Assembly (NCBI RefSeq): GCF_003651225.1
Contig: NZ_RCDB01000003.1
Location: 437,259 to 501,258 of the forward strand
DNA: 64,000 nt
From: Microbacterium telephonicum
GTDB lineage: Bacteria > Actinomycetota > Actinomycetes > Actinomycetales > Microbacteriaceae
Direction: 5' to 3'
Shown one piece after another: positions 8,161 to 17,012 of the stretch. Position numbers and translations under genes: made by a program. Numbering within the stretch: position 1 is the first letter of the stretch; each line of letters begins with the position of its first letter. Below the pieces are notes generated by a model, which was not told the origin of the DNA, made no database searches, and saw only the letters and a list, made by a program, of their open reading frames with translations.

Positions 8161-9507
8161 TTATCGGGAGAGCACCGCGACGGCCTCGACGTGATGCGAG
8201 TGCGGGAACAGATCGAGTCCGCGCACGGACGCGGTGTCGTAGCCGTGGGCGCGGAACGTGCGGAGGTCGCGGGCGAGGGCGACGGGGTCGCACGCGACGT
8301 AGACGACGTGCGCGGGACGCAGCCCCGCGACGAGGTCGACCACGTCGGCGCCGGCGCCCGCGCGCGGCGGGTCGAGCACGACCGTTCCGGCGGCCAGTCG
8401 CGCGCGCTGCGCGGCCGAGGCGGAAGCGGTCAGGGCGCCCAACCACCGGTCGACGCGGCCGGTCTCCGCACGCGCGCCCACCCACGACGCGAGGTTCTCC
8501 CCGGCGTGCTCGGTCGCGCGGGCATCGGACTCGACCGTCGTGATGCGGATGCCGGCGCCGCCGAGGTCGGCGACCGCCGCGGCGAGCAGCCCGACACCGC
8601 CGTACAGGTCGAGGTGCTCCGCCGCAGGGTCGACGAGCCCGTCCAGGGCGTCGGTGACGGCATCCGTGAGGGTGGTCGCCGCGAGGCGGTGCACCTGCCA
8701 GAAGCCGCCGGCGTCGACGCGGAACGCGCGCGACCCGACGGTCTCGATCACGACCTCCCGCGCGGCGGGGTCGACGGCTCCGGGGGCGCGTCCGCCGCGG
8801 CGCGGTCCGCGGCCACGGCCGGTGGGCGCGTCTGCCCGCGTGATCACGCGCACGCGCCCGTCGGCAGGCTGGACGAGGTCGATGCGGCCGGCGCCGCCGC
8901 CGTGGCGGTGCAGCGCCGCGCGGGCGATCTCGGGCGTCGCGAGGGGCAGGTCGTCGACCTCGATGACGCGGTGGCTGCGGGCGGCGTACGGCCCGACGCG
9001 GCCCGCGTCGTCGACGTGCAGGCTCACGCGGGTGCGCCATCCGAGCCCGTCGCCGTCCTCGCCGGCCTCGCCGTCGGCGCCGCGGCCGGCGTGAGCGGGC
9101 TCCATCGTCACCGGCACATCGACGTCGCCGACCCGCTGCAGGGCGTCGCGGATCACGTCGGTCTTGAGGGTGCGCTGGTGCGCAAGCGCGATGTGACCGA
9201 AGTCGGCGCCGCCGGGGCGCCGCTCGGGCGCGGTGTCGACGTCGGCGGCGCGCCACACGTGCGGACGCCGGTGCGGCGACGCATCCAGCACTTCGAGCAC
9301 CTCGCCGCGCCAGAACGACGACTTGCGGGTATCGGTGAGCCGCACCCGCACCCGCTCGCCGGGGATCGTGTCGGGTACGAACACGACCCGGCCGCCGCGT
9401 CCCTCCGCCGCTGCATCGCCGTCCGCCTCGGCGGGCACGCGTGCGACGAACACGCCGCCGTGGGCGACGGCGGTCACGTCGAGGTCGAGGGTGTCTCCGG
9501 CATCCAT
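8161..9507 (-). CDS. Class I SAM-dependent RNA (uracil-5-)methyltransferase with TRAM domain
   Basis: A 448-residue RlmD/TrmA-family enzyme that would methylate a uridine in rRNA or tRNA. Residues 1-75 form a TRAM RNA-binding domain (VFVPDTIPGERVRVRLTDTR). The catalytic half has the SAM site LDLYGGVGLLAAAV near residue 315, VVLDPPRAGA, and the nucleophile region VVYVACDPVALARDL with the catalytic Cys. The cysteines of the iron-sulfur cluster found in E. coli RlmD are not evident. ATG 9507 follows GGGAGAG. Whether the target is 23S rRNA or tRNA cannot be told from sequence. Confidence 0.92.
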   Translation of the reverse strand: MDAGDTLDLDVTAVAHGGVFVARVPAEADGDAAAEGRGGRVVFVPDTIPGERVRVRLTDTRKSSFWRGEVLEVLDASPHRRPHVWRAADVDTAPERRPGGADFGHIALAHQRTLKTDVIRDALQRVGDVDVPVTMEPAHAGRGADGEAGEDGDGLGWRTRVSLHVDDAGRVGPYAARSHRVIEVDDLPLATPEIARAALHRHGGGAGRIDLVQPADGRVRVITRADAPTGRGRGPRRGGRAPGAVDPAAREVVIETVGSRAFRVDAGGFWQVHRLAATTLTDAVTDALDGLVDPAAEHLDLYGGVGLLAAAVADLGGAGIRITTVESDARATEHAGENLASWVGARAETGRVDRWLGALTASASAAQRARLAAGTVVLDPPRAGAGADVVDLVAGLRPAHVVYVACDPVALARDLRTFRAHGYDTASVRGLDLFPHSHHVEAVAVLSR

Positions 9508-9557
9508 CCCTCGACTCTCCCACACGCGGGGGCTTCGGTACGGCCCTGCGTCGACGT

Positions 9558-9630
9558 CCGCGAGACCTCAACGGGAGGACCAGACCGTGGGGTTCCGCCG
9601 CGGTCTCGTCGGGCAGTTGAGGTCTCGCGG
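9558..9630. repeat. 73-bp nested inverted repeat
   Basis: Perfect 15-bp arms CCGCGAGACCTCAAC (9558-9572) and its complement (9616-9630) enclose an inner pair AGACCG (9582-9587) / CGGTCT (9601-9606) around 13 nt. The inner pair sits exactly symmetrically, 24 nt in from each end. AGACC recurs at 9563 and 9582, 19 bp apart. It lies between divergent genes. Its architecture matches elements of other sequence families in the window. Confidence 0.85.
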
Positions 9631-9671
9631 TGGTGCGGTGCCTCCGCCGGCGCGTCGGTACGGTGGGGGGC

Positions 9672-10328
9672 ATGCGCGTGTGCCTCGCCTCCACTTCGCC
9701 CGCCCGCCTCATGCTCATGCGGCAGGCGGGGATCGAACCGCTCACGATGGCCCCCCAGGTCGATGAGGAGGAGGTCATCGCGGCGATCGAGGTGCACGAG
9801 GGACGCACCCTTTCCCCCGAGGAGCACGTGCTCACCCTCGCCCGCCGCAAGGCCGCGGACGTCGCCGCGCGCCTGGCCGACGAGCAGCCGGACTTCGACG
9901 GCATCGTGGTCGGCGGCGACTCGATGTTCGAACTCGACGGCGAGATCCTCGGCAAGCCCTACACGCCCGAGGTGGCGACCGCCCGGTGGCGCGCGATGCG
10001 CGGCCGCACCGGCGTGCTTCATTCCGGCCACAGTGTATTCCGGCTCGCTCCGGGAACCGCGCCGAGCGAGGCGCACGCCGTGGCCGCCGCATCCGTGTCG
10101 TTCGCCGCCGACGTGACGGATGCCGAGATCGCCGCCTACGTGGCCACCGGCGAGCCGCTGCAGGTGGCCGGCGCGTTCACGGTCGACAGCCTCGGCGGCG
10201 CGTTCATCGAACGCGTCGAGGGCGACCCGTCCACGGTGGTCGGCATGTCGCTGTCGACGGTGCGGGCGCTCGCGCGCGAGCTGGACATCGTCTGGACCGA
10301 CCTCTGGAGGACCTCCACAACGTCGTAG
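9672..10328 (+). CDS. maf: Maf-family nucleotide pyrophosphatase
   Basis: A 218-residue Maf/Ham1-superfamily protein that hydrolyses non-canonical or noncanonically modified NTPs. Motifs are LASTSPARLMLMRQAGIEP at the N-terminus, VVGGDSMFELDGEILGKPY near residue 80, LHSGHSVFRL, and the C-terminal GDPSTVVGMSLSTV. The Arg-Arg of classical S-x-S-P-R-R is replaced by Ala-Arg, as is usual for the actinobacterial branch (Rv3282 has SPGR). ATG 9672 is chosen because TACGGT (9659-9664) ends 7 nt before it and because the longer frame runs through the upstream repeat. It stands between the two carboxylase genes as in mycobacteria. Confidence 0.92.
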   Translation: MRVCLASTSPARLMLMRQAGIEPLTMAPQVDEEEVIAAIEVHEGRTLSPEEHVLTLARRKAADVAARLADEQPDFDGIVVGGDSMFELDGEILGKPYTPEVATARWRAMRGRTGVLHSGHSVFRLAPGTAPSEAHAVAAASVSFAADVTDAEIAAYVATGEPLQVAGAFTVDSLGGAFIERVEGDPSTVVGMSLSTVRALARELDIVWTDLWRTSTTS

Positions 10329-10406
10329 GCGTTCGCACATGTTTCGCGGTTGATCTTGTGCACCTGATCCAAAGAGCGGTTCTCCCGGCTCGGTAGGCTG
10401 GCATTC

Positions 10407-12188
10407 ATGCCTCAGACCCCCACTCGGCGCATCTCCAAGGTTCTCGTCGCGAACCGGGGCGAGATCGCCGTCCGCGTCATCCGCGCCGCCCGCGATTCGG
10501 GCCGCGCCTCGGTCGCCGTCTACGCCGACCAGGACCGCGACGCGATGCACGTCCGCCTCGCCGACGAGGCCTACGCGCTCGACGGCGCCACGAGCGCCGA
10601 GACGTACCTGTCGATCGAGAAGATCCTCTCCGTCGCCCGGCGCTCCGGCGCCGACGCCGTGCACCCCGGATACGGCTTCCTCGCCGAGAACGCCGAGTTC
10701 GCCCGCGCCGTCGTCGACGCCGGAATGGTGTGGGTGGGCCCGTCGCCCGAGGCCATCGAGGCCCTCGGCGACAAGGTCACCGCGCGGGCCGTCGCCGAGA
10801 AGGTCGGGGCGCCTCTCGCCCCCGGAACCCCCGGCCCCGTCGCCGGCGCCGACGAGGTCATCGCCTTCGCGCAGGAGGTGGGCCTGCCCATCGCGATCAA
10901 GGCCGCCTACGGCGGCGGCGGCCGCGGCCTCAAGGTCGCGCGCGAAATCGACGAGGTCGCCGAACTGTTCGAATCCGCGACCCGCGAGGCGATCACGGCG
11001 TTCGGTCGCGGCGAGTGCTTCGTCGAGAAGTACCTCGACCAGCCCCGCCACGTCGAGACGCAGTGCCTGGCGGATGCCGAGGGCAACGTCGTCGTCGTCT
11101 CCACACGCGACTGCTCGCTGCAGCGCCGCCACCAGAAGCTCGTCGAGGAGGCGCCCGCGCCGTTCCTCACCGACGAGCAGAACCGCACGCTGTACACCGC
11201 ATCCAAGGCCATTCTCAAGGAGGTCGGCTACCAGGGTGCGGGCACGTGCGAGTTCCTCATCGGCGCCGACGGCACGATCTCGTTCCTCGAGGTGAACACG
11301 CGCCTGCAGGTCGAGCATCCGGTCTCCGAGGAGGTCACCGGCATCGACCTCGTCCGCGAGCAGTTCCGCATCGCCGAGGGCGGCGTGCTCGACTACGACG
11401 ACCCGGCCCCCGTCGGCCACTCGTTCGAGTTCCGCATCAACGGCGAGGACCCGGGCCGGAACTTCCTGCCGCAGCCGGGCCGCATCCACCAGTTCAAGAC
11501 CTTCGGCGGTCCCGGCATCCGCCTGGACTCCGGCGTGACCGCCGGCGACTCGGTCTCGGGCGCGTTCGACTCGCTGCTCGGCAAGATCATCGTGACCGGC
11601 CGCGACCGCGCCGAGGCGCTCGAGCGGTCGCGACGCGCGCTCGACGAGTTCGAGGTCGCCGGCATGCCGACCGTGCTGCCCTTCCACCGCAAAGTCGTGC
11701 GCGACCCCGCCTTCACCGCCGACGACGGCGTGTTCGGCGTGTACACGCGCTGGATCGAGACCGAGTTCGTCAACGACATCCCGGCCTGGGACGGCGAGGC
11801 GGAGACCCCCGAGGCCGGCGCCCCGCGGCACACCGTCGTGGTGGAGGTGTCGGGCAAGCGCCTCGAGGTGAGCCTGCCCGAGCGCATCACCCAGTCCCCC
11901 GCGAAGGTCGGCCGCCCCACCGTGGTGCCACCTTCGCGCCGCTCGCACGCCACGACCGCGGTCGCCGGCGCCTCGGGCGACGCGGTGACCTCGCCGATGC
12001 AGGCGACGATCGTGAAGCTCGCCGTCGAGGACGGGCAGCAGGTCGTCAAGGGCGACCTCGTCGTCGTACTCGAGGCGATGAAGATGGAGCAGCCGATCCA
12101 GGCGCACAAGGACGGCGTCATCGGCGGGATCGACGCGCAGCCCGGCACGACCGTCGCCGCCGGCCACCGCCTCCTGACGATCAACTGA
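10407..12188 (+). CDS. accA: Acetyl/propionyl-CoA carboxylase alpha subunit (biotin carboxylase-BCCP fusion)
   Basis: A 593-residue fusion of biotin carboxylase and biotin carboxyl carrier protein, the AccA3-type subunit that carboxylates its own biotin and hands CO2 to the beta subunit (2936-4525). Biotin carboxylase motifs are [17 protein letters not shown], the ATP-grasp glycine loop [11 protein letters not shown] near residue 170, and [20 protein letters not shown] near residue 290. The C-terminal BCCP domain ends with [12 protein letters not shown], whose Lys is the biotinylation site for BirA. TAGGCT at 10394-10399 ends 7 nt before the ATG, indicating a leaderless transcript. Confidence 0.97.
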   Translation: MPQTPTRRISKVLVANRGEIAVRVIRAARDSGRASVAVYADQDRDAMHVRLADEAYALDGATSAETYLSIEKILSVARRSGADAVHPGYGFLAENAEFARAVVDAGMVWVGPSPEAIEALGDKVTARAVAEKVGAPLAPGTPGPVAGADEVIAFAQEVGLPIAIKAAYGGGGRGLKVAREIDEVAELFESATREAITAFGRGECFVEKYLDQPRHVETQCLADAEGNVVVVSTRDCSLQRRHQKLVEEAPAPFLTDEQNRTLYTASKAILKEVGYQGAGTCEFLIGADGTISFLEVNTRLQVEHPVSEEVTGIDLVREQFRIAEGGVLDYDDPAPVGHSFEFRINGEDPGRNFLPQPGRIHQFKTFGGPGIRLDSGVTAGDSVSGAFDSLLGKIIVTGRDRAEALERSRRALDEFEVAGMPTVLPFHRKVVRDPAFTADDGVFGVYTRWIETEFVNDIPAWDGEAETPEAGAPRHTVVVEVSGKRLEVSLPERITQSPAKVGRPTVVPPSRRSHATTAVAGASGDAVTSPMQATIVKLAVEDGQQVVKGDLVVVLEAMKMEQPIQAHKDGVIGGIDAQPGTTVAAGHRLLTIN

Positions 12189-12214
12189 CCCGGCTCCGCC
12201 GACTCCGGTGCGGG

Positions 12215-13678
12215 TCAGGCGAGGGCGTCCTCCTCGTCGCGGTGCACCTGGTGCATCGCGCGGGTGGCATCCGTGATCGAACCGCTGAGGGACGGGAACA
12301 CGGCGAAGACGCGGGAGACCTGGTCGACGGTCAGCCGCCGCTCCACGGCGATCGCGAGCGGGTAGATGAGCTCCGAGGCGCGGGGCGCGACGATGACGGC
12401 GCCGAGCACCGTTCCGGATCCCTCCAGGGCGAGGATCTTCACGAAGCCGTCCTTGACCCGCATCATCTTCGCGCGGGCGTTCGCGGCCAACGGCAGCTTG
12501 TGCACGTAGCCCTTCAGGCCGCTGCCCTCCAGGTCCTTCTCCTGCCAGCCCACCGTCGCGATCTCGGGCGCCGTGAAGATGTTGGCCGTGATGCGGCGCT
12601 GCTCGAGCGGGATGACGGTGTCGCCGAGGGCGTGGAAGACCGCCATCCGCCCCTGCATCGAGGCGACCGAGGCCAGCGGCACGAAGGTCGTGCAGTCGCC
12701 CGCCGCGTAGATGTTCGACACCGACGTGCGCGCGACGCGGTTCACCTGGATGTGTCCGGATGCCGCGAGCTGCACGCCCGCCTCCTCGAGGCCGATCCCC
12801 GCGGTGTTCGGCACCGCGCCCACGGCCATGAGGCAGTGGCTGCCCTCGATCGTGCGCCCGTCCGCGAGGGTCACGACGACGCCGTCGCCGACACGCTCGA
12901 CCTTCTCGGCGCGCGATCGGGACAGCAGCGTCATCCCGCCGCGGCGGAACACCTTCTCCAGCACGGCGGCGGCATCGGCATCCTCGCCGGGCAGCACCTG
13001 GTCGCGCGAGGAGACGAGGGTCACCTTCGCGCCGAGGTTCATGTACGCCGACGCGAACTCCGCACCGGTCACGCCCGAGCCGACCACGATGAGGTGCTCG
13101 GGCAGCGCCGTCATGTCGTAGAGCTGCGTCCAGGTGAGGATCCGCTCCCCGTCGGGGCGGGCCGACGGCAGTTCGCGCGGCGATGCGCCGACCGAGACGA
13201 CGAGCGTGTCCGCCTCGACGCGCTCGAAATCGGTGCCGCCGGGGCCGGTCGACACGACGAGCGCGCGCGGCCCGTCGAGACGTCCGTGGCCAGAGACGAT
13301 GCGCACGCCCGCCTCGACCAGCTGCGCCCGCATGTCGTCGGACTGCTGCCGGGCCAGCGCCAGCAGGCGCTTGTTGACGGCGGCGAGGTTGATCGCGATC
13401 TCGGGGCGCAGGGGCGTTCCGGTGTCGCCCTTCGCATACAGCTGCACGCCGAGCTCGGAGGCCTCCGCGATCGCGACGGCGGCGTCGGCGGTGGCGATGA
13501 GGCTCTTCGACGGGACCACGTCGGTGATGACCGCGGCCCCGCCGACCCCGGCGCGCTCGACGAGGGTCACCTCGGCGCCCAGCTGGGCGGCGGCCAGCGC
13601 CGCCTCGTAGCCGCCGGGACCGCCGCCGAGCACGGCGACGGTCTGGGTGTTCACGAAGCTCGAGGTCATGATGTCCAT
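12215..13678 (-). CDS. lpdA: LpdA-type NAD(P)H-quinone reductase (flavoprotein disulfide reductase fold without redox cysteines)
   Basis: A 487-residue flavoprotein resembling lipoamide dehydrogenase: FAD-binding VAVLGGGPGGYEAALAAAQL, NAD-binding HLIVVGSGVTGAEFASAY, the second FAD motif NIYAAGDCT, and a C-terminal dimer domain. The place where dihydrolipoamide dehydrogenases have G-T-C-L-N-V-G-C reads GVGGAAVITDVVPSKS, so both catalytic cysteines are absent. M. tuberculosis LpdA (Rv3303c) has the same substitution and acts as a quinone reductase with no lipoamide activity; long segments such as ILTWTQLYD and LIVVGSGVTGAEF are near-identical. The His-Glu C-terminal pair of true dehydrogenases is also missing. 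Divergent from the phosphorylase gene across 61 bp. Confidence 0.9.
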   Translation of the reverse strand: MDIMTSSFVNTQTVAVLGGGPGGYEAALAAAQLGAEVTLVERAGVGGAAVITDVVPSKSLIATADAAVAIAEASELGVQLYAKGDTGTPLRPEIAINLAAVNKRLLALARQQSDDMRAQLVEAGVRIVSGHGRLDGPRALVVSTGPGGTDFERVEADTLVVSVGASPRELPSARPDGERILTWTQLYDMTALPEHLIVVGSGVTGAEFASAYMNLGAKVTLVSSRDQVLPGEDADAAAVLEKVFRRGGMTLLSRSRAEKVERVGDGVVVTLADGRTIEGSHCLMAVGAVPNTAGIGLEEAGVQLAASGHIQVNRVARTSVSNIYAAGDCTTFVPLASVASMQGRMAVFHALGDTVIPLEQRRITANIFTAPEIATVGWQEKDLEGSGLKGYVHKLPLAANARAKMMRVKDGFVKILALEGSGTVLGAVIVAPRASELIYPLAIAVERRLTVDQVSRVFAVFPSLSGSITDATRAMHQVHRDEEDALA

Positions 13679-13739
13679 TGTCTCAAGTCCCCTGAAGGTC
13701 CCGATGCCGTCCGGGCGGTCGATTTCCTAGACTCGGATC

Positions 13740-14573
13740 ATGTCCCACACGACCAGCAACCCGCTCGACGATCCGACCGCCGACCCGTTCGAGATCGCCG
13801 CGGCCGCCGCCGCCGACATCGCACGCCTTTCCGGCGTCGACCACCACGACATCGCCCTCACGCTCGGCAGCGGCTGGGGCAAGGCCGCCGACCTCGTCGG
13901 CGAGACCACCGTCACCATCCCGGCCACCGAGGTCACCGGCTTCAGCGCGCCCGCCCTGGCGGGGCACGTCGGCTCACTGCGCAGCATCCTGACCCCGAAG
14001 GGGAAGCGCGTGCTCGTCATCGGCGCCCGCACCCACTACTACGAGGGCCACGGTGTGCGTCGCGTCGTGCACAGTGTGCGCACGGCCGCCGCGACCGGCG
14101 CGAAGACGATGGTGCTCACCAACGGCGCGGGCGGCATCAAGAGCACGTGGAAGGCCGGCACGCCGGTGCTCATCAGCGACCACATCAACCTCACCGGCGA
14201 CTCGCCGCTGGAGGGCGCGACCTTCATCGACCTCACCGACCTGTACTCGACGCGGCTGCGCGACGTCGCACGGCGCGTGGACCCGAGCCTCGACGAGGGC
14301 GTCTACTGCCAGTTCCGCGGCCCCCAGTACGAGACGCCGGCCGAGGTGCGGATGGCGAAGACGATCGGCGGCCACATCGTCGGCATGTCCACCGCCCTCG
14401 AGGCGATCGCCGCCCGTCAGGCGGGCATGGAGATCCTCGGTTTCTCGCTCATCACGAACATGGCCGCCGGCATCCAGACCACCCCGCTCAGCCACCAGGA
14501 GGTCATCGAAGCCGGGCGCGAGGCCGAGCCGGTCATCTCCGATCTGCTCGCCCGCGTCATCGGAGAGCTGTGA
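13740..14573 (+). CDS. punA: Purine-nucleoside phosphorylase
   Basis: A 277-residue trimeric-type phosphorylase that splits purine nucleosides to base and ribose-1-phosphate. Motifs are LTLGSGWGKAAD (phosphate loop), GHVGSLRS, RTHYYEGH, VLTNGAGGIKSTW, FRGPQYETPAEVRMAK and the M-S-T-A-L-E stretch. TAGACT (13728-13733) ends 6 nt before the ATG. It overlaps the following mutase gene by one base (TGATG), so ribose-1-phosphate formation is coupled to a phosphomutase, the same pair as Rv3307-Rv3308. Confidence 0.96.
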   Translation: MSHTTSNPLDDPTADPFEIAAAAAADIARLSGVDHHDIALTLGSGWGKAADLVGETTVTIPATEVTGFSAPALAGHVGSLRSILTPKGKRVLVIGARTHYYEGHGVRRVVHSVRTAAATGAKTMVLTNGAGGIKSTWKAGTPVLISDHINLTGDSPLEGATFIDLTDLYSTRLRDVARRVDPSLDEGVYCQFRGPQYETPAEVRMAKTIGGHIVGMSTALEAIAARQAGMEILGFSLITNMAAGIQTTPLSHQEVIEAGREAEPVISDLLARVIGEL

Positions 14574-16234
14574 TGTCGGCCCTCGCGGCCGCGCGCGCCT
14601 GGCTCGCGCAGGACCCCGACGAGGTCACGCGCGCCGAGCTCGCCGACCTGATCGAGCGGGCGGATGCCGGCGACGCCGACGCGCAGGCCGACCTCGACGA
14701 CCGCTTCGCCGGACGACTCGCGTTCGGCACGGCGGGACTGCGAGGACGGCTCGGCGCCGGGTCGAACCGCATGAACCGCGTGCTCGTGGGGCAGGCCGCG
14801 GCGGGGCTCGCCGCCTACCTGAACGACAAGGCCGGCCCCGACGCGCCGCCGACGGTCGTCATCGGCTACGACGGCCGGCGCAACTCCGACGTGTTCGCGC
14901 GTGACAGCGCCGAGTTGTTCGCCGGGGCCGGCCTGCGGGCGATCCTGCTGCCGCGGCTGCTGCCGACCCCGGTGCTCGCCTACGCCGTGCGGCACCTGGG
15001 CGCGGATGCCGGTGTCATGGTCACCGCCTCGCACAACCCGCCCGACGACAACGGATACAAGGTGTACCTGGGCGGTGCGGACGGCGGCTCGCAGATCGTC
15101 TCGCCCGCCGACGCCGAGATCGCCGCGCACATCCAGCGCGTCGCCGATGCCGAAGACCTGGGTACGCTCCCCCGCGGCGTATACGAGATCGCCGACGAGG
15201 AGGTCGTCGACGCCTACGTCACCGCGACCGCCACGGTCGCCCCCGCCCCGGCGGGCGCCGCCGGGATGCGGTGGGTCTACACCGCGATGCACGGGGTCGG
15301 GCACGAGACGCTCGCCCGCATCCTCGACCTCGCCGGCTACCCGCAGCCGACGGTCGTCGACGCCCAGATCGAACCGGACGGCGCGTTCCCGACGGTGTCG
15401 TTCCCGAACCCGGAGGAGCCGGGGGCGATGGACCTCTCCTACGAGACCGCACGCGCGGCGGGGGCCGAGTTCATCCTCGCGAACGACCCCGATGCCGATC
15501 GCCTGGCCGTCGCGATCCCGGACGCGGATGCCGACGGCGGCTGGCGCCGGCTCACCGGAAACCAGGTGGGGCTGCTGCTGGGCTGGCGCGCCGCGCGCAC
15601 GGCGACGTCGGGCGGGTCGCTCGCGTGCTCGCTCGTGTCGTCGCCCGGCCTGCAGGCGGTCGCCGAGCACTACGGCCTCGACTTCCACGCGACCCTCACC
15701 GGCTTCAAGTGGATCTCGCGCGCCCCCGGCATCGTCTACGGCTTCGAGGAAGCCCTCGGCTACCTCGTGAACCCCGGCACCGTGCGCGACAAGGACGGCA
15801 TCTCGGCCGCGATCGCGATGCTCGGACTGATCGCGGAAGCACGTGAAGAGGGACGCACGCTCGCCGACCTGCTCGCGCAGTTCGACGAGACGTTCGGCGC
15901 GTTCGCGTCGGGGCAGGTCTCGGTGCGCGTGGACGACGTCGCGATCATCGGACGCATCATGGCCGCCCTGCGCCTGGACCCGCCGGCATCCGTCGGCGAG
16001 GTCGGGGTGGCCCGGATCGAGGACCTCGCCGAGGGCGGCGGTGACGCGCCCGCCGGCGACGTGCTGCGGTACTGGCTCGACGACGGTTCGCGTGTCATCG
16101 TGCGCCCCAGCGGCACCGAGCCGAAGCTCAAGGTGTACCTCGACGTGCGGGGCGAGTCCGCCGTCGACGCCGAGGCGCGGCTGGCGGCGCTCGATGCGGG
16201 CGCCCGCGCGCTCGTGTCCGCGGCGCAGGGCTGA
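14573..16234 (+). CDS. Phosphomannomutase/phosphoglucomutase-family phosphohexomutase
   Basis: A 553-residue alpha-D-phosphohexomutase. The N-terminal FGTAGLRGRLGAGSNRMN is typical of the PgcA/PmmB group. The catalytic serine loop is VMVTASHNPPDDNGYKVY (residues about 145-160), the metal loop NDPDADRLA near residue 305, the sugar-specificity loop GFEEALGYL, and the phosphate-binding loop VIVRPSGTEPKLKVYL near residue 510. It may interconvert hexose-1-/6-phosphates and, given the overlap with the phosphorylase gene, also ribose-1-/5-phosphate; substrate range is inference. Confidence 0.94.
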   Translation: MSALAAARAWLAQDPDEVTRAELADLIERADAGDADAQADLDDRFAGRLAFGTAGLRGRLGAGSNRMNRVLVGQAAAGLAAYLNDKAGPDAPPTVVIGYDGRRNSDVFARDSAELFAGAGLRAILLPRLLPTPVLAYAVRHLGADAGVMVTASHNPPDDNGYKVYLGGADGGSQIVSPADAEIAAHIQRVADAEDLGTLPRGVYEIADEEVVDAYVTATATVAPAPAGAAGMRWVYTAMHGVGHETLARILDLAGYPQPTVVDAQIEPDGAFPTVSFPNPEEPGAMDLSYETARAAGAEFILANDPDADRLAVAIPDADADGGWRRLTGNQVGLLLGWRAARTATSGGSLACSLVSSPGLQAVAEHYGLDFHATLTGFKWISRAPGIVYGFEEALGYLVNPGTVRDKDGISAAIAMLGLIAEAREEGRTLADLLAQFDETFGAFASGQVSVRVDDVAIIGRIMAALRLDPPASVGEVGVARIEDLAEGGGDAPAGDVLRYWLDDGSRVIVRPSGTEPKLKVYLDVRGESAVDAEARLAALDAGARALVSAAQG

Positions 16235-16272
16235 AACAGACGCACCCGGCGGGCGAAGCAACGGCGCCGACC

Positions 16273-16370
16273 GTTCACAACTCCGGAGGATCGCACACGG
16301 CCGGTGCGGCGACCCCCGCGATCACGCGGGGCACCGACCGGCGGTGCCCCGTTCTTCCGGAGTTGTGAAC
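16273..16370. repeat. 98-bp inverted-repeat element, GTTCACAACTCCGGAG family
   Basis: Terminal 18-bp arms (16273-16290 and 16353-16370) agree at 17 of 18 positions. Inside are a CCCGCG-ATCA-CGCGGG hairpin (16315-16330) and a perfect 10-bp hairpin CGGGGCACCG/CGGTGCCCCG with a 5-nt loop (16327-16351), which are mutually exclusive. The same arms define the four 86-bp elements flanking the DUF559 gene. It lies between the mutase and acetyltransferase genes; no flanking target duplication is visible. Confidence 0.88.
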
Positions 16371-16388
16371 GGCCGTAGGCTCGCACGT

Positions 16389-16961
16389 GTGCTGCTGACC
16401 GACCCCGTCGTCCTCGAGAACGCCCACGTGCGGCTCGAACCGCTCTCCCCGGACCACGCCGCCGACCTCACCCGCGCGGCGGAGGGGCTCGCGTACGCCT
16501 GGTACACGTCGGTGCCCGCTTCGGCGCCCGACGAGATCGCGCACCGGCGTTCAGAGCACGCGGCGGGTCGGATGAACCCGTTCGCGGTCGTCCACGCCGG
16601 GGTCGCGGTCGGCATGACGACGCTGTGCAGCATCGACCAGCCGAACCGGCACGTCGAAATCGGCTACACGTGGCTCTCGCCCACCGTGCAGCGCACGGCG
16701 GTCAACACCGCCGCCAAGCTCCTGCTGCTCGGCCACGCGTTCGAGACGTGCGACGCCATCGCCGTCGAGTTCCGCACCCACTGGCACAACCGCCAGTCCC
16801 GCGCCGCGATCGAGCGGCTCGGCGCCAAGCTCGACGGCGTGCTGCGCAACCACCGCCTCGGTCCCGACGGCACGCTCCGCGACACCGTGGTCTACTCGGT
16901 GCTGCCGCACGAGTGGCCCGCCGTCAAGCGCGGCCTGCAGGAGCGACTCGCCCGCGGCTGA
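16389..16961 (+). CDS. GNAT-family N-acetyltransferase (RimJ/RimL-like)
   Basis: A 190-residue acetyltransferase of the acetyltransf_3 type: VVLENAHVRLEPLSPDHA at the N-terminus, HVEIGYTWLSPTVQRTAVN around the acetyl-CoA loop, and the conserved NRQSRAAIERLGAK...GVLRNHR C-terminal half. The acyl acceptor is unknown. The GTG at 16389 is chosen because TAGGCT (16376-16381) ends 7 nt before it; it begins only 18 bp past the inverted-repeat element. Confidence 0.9.
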   Translation: MLLTDPVVLENAHVRLEPLSPDHAADLTRAAEGLAYAWYTSVPASAPDEIAHRRSEHAAGRMNPFAVVHAGVAVGMTTLCSIDQPNRHVEIGYTWLSPTVQRTAVNTAAKLLLLGHAFETCDAIAVEFRTHWHNRQSRAAIERLGAKLDGVLRNHRLGPDGTLRDTVVYSVLPHEWPAVKRGLQERLARG

Positions 16962-17012
16962 CCGCGCGCGCCTCCGGTGCCGTCGGGTCCCGAGCGACCG
17001 GATGCCGCCGGC

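Noticed and set aside
12215..13678. Dihydrolipoamide dehydrogenase
   Set aside because: The catalytic cysteine pair and the C-terminal catalytic His-Glu pair are missing; similarity to cysteine-less LpdA is much closer.
10730..16234. A single plus-strand open frame of more than 1800 codons
   Set aside because: Only its last part (14573-16234) is a real gene. The rest is antisense or out-of-frame to the biotin carboxylase, LpdA and phosphorylase genes and is Arg/Pro/Gly-rich, an effect of few stop codons at high G+C.
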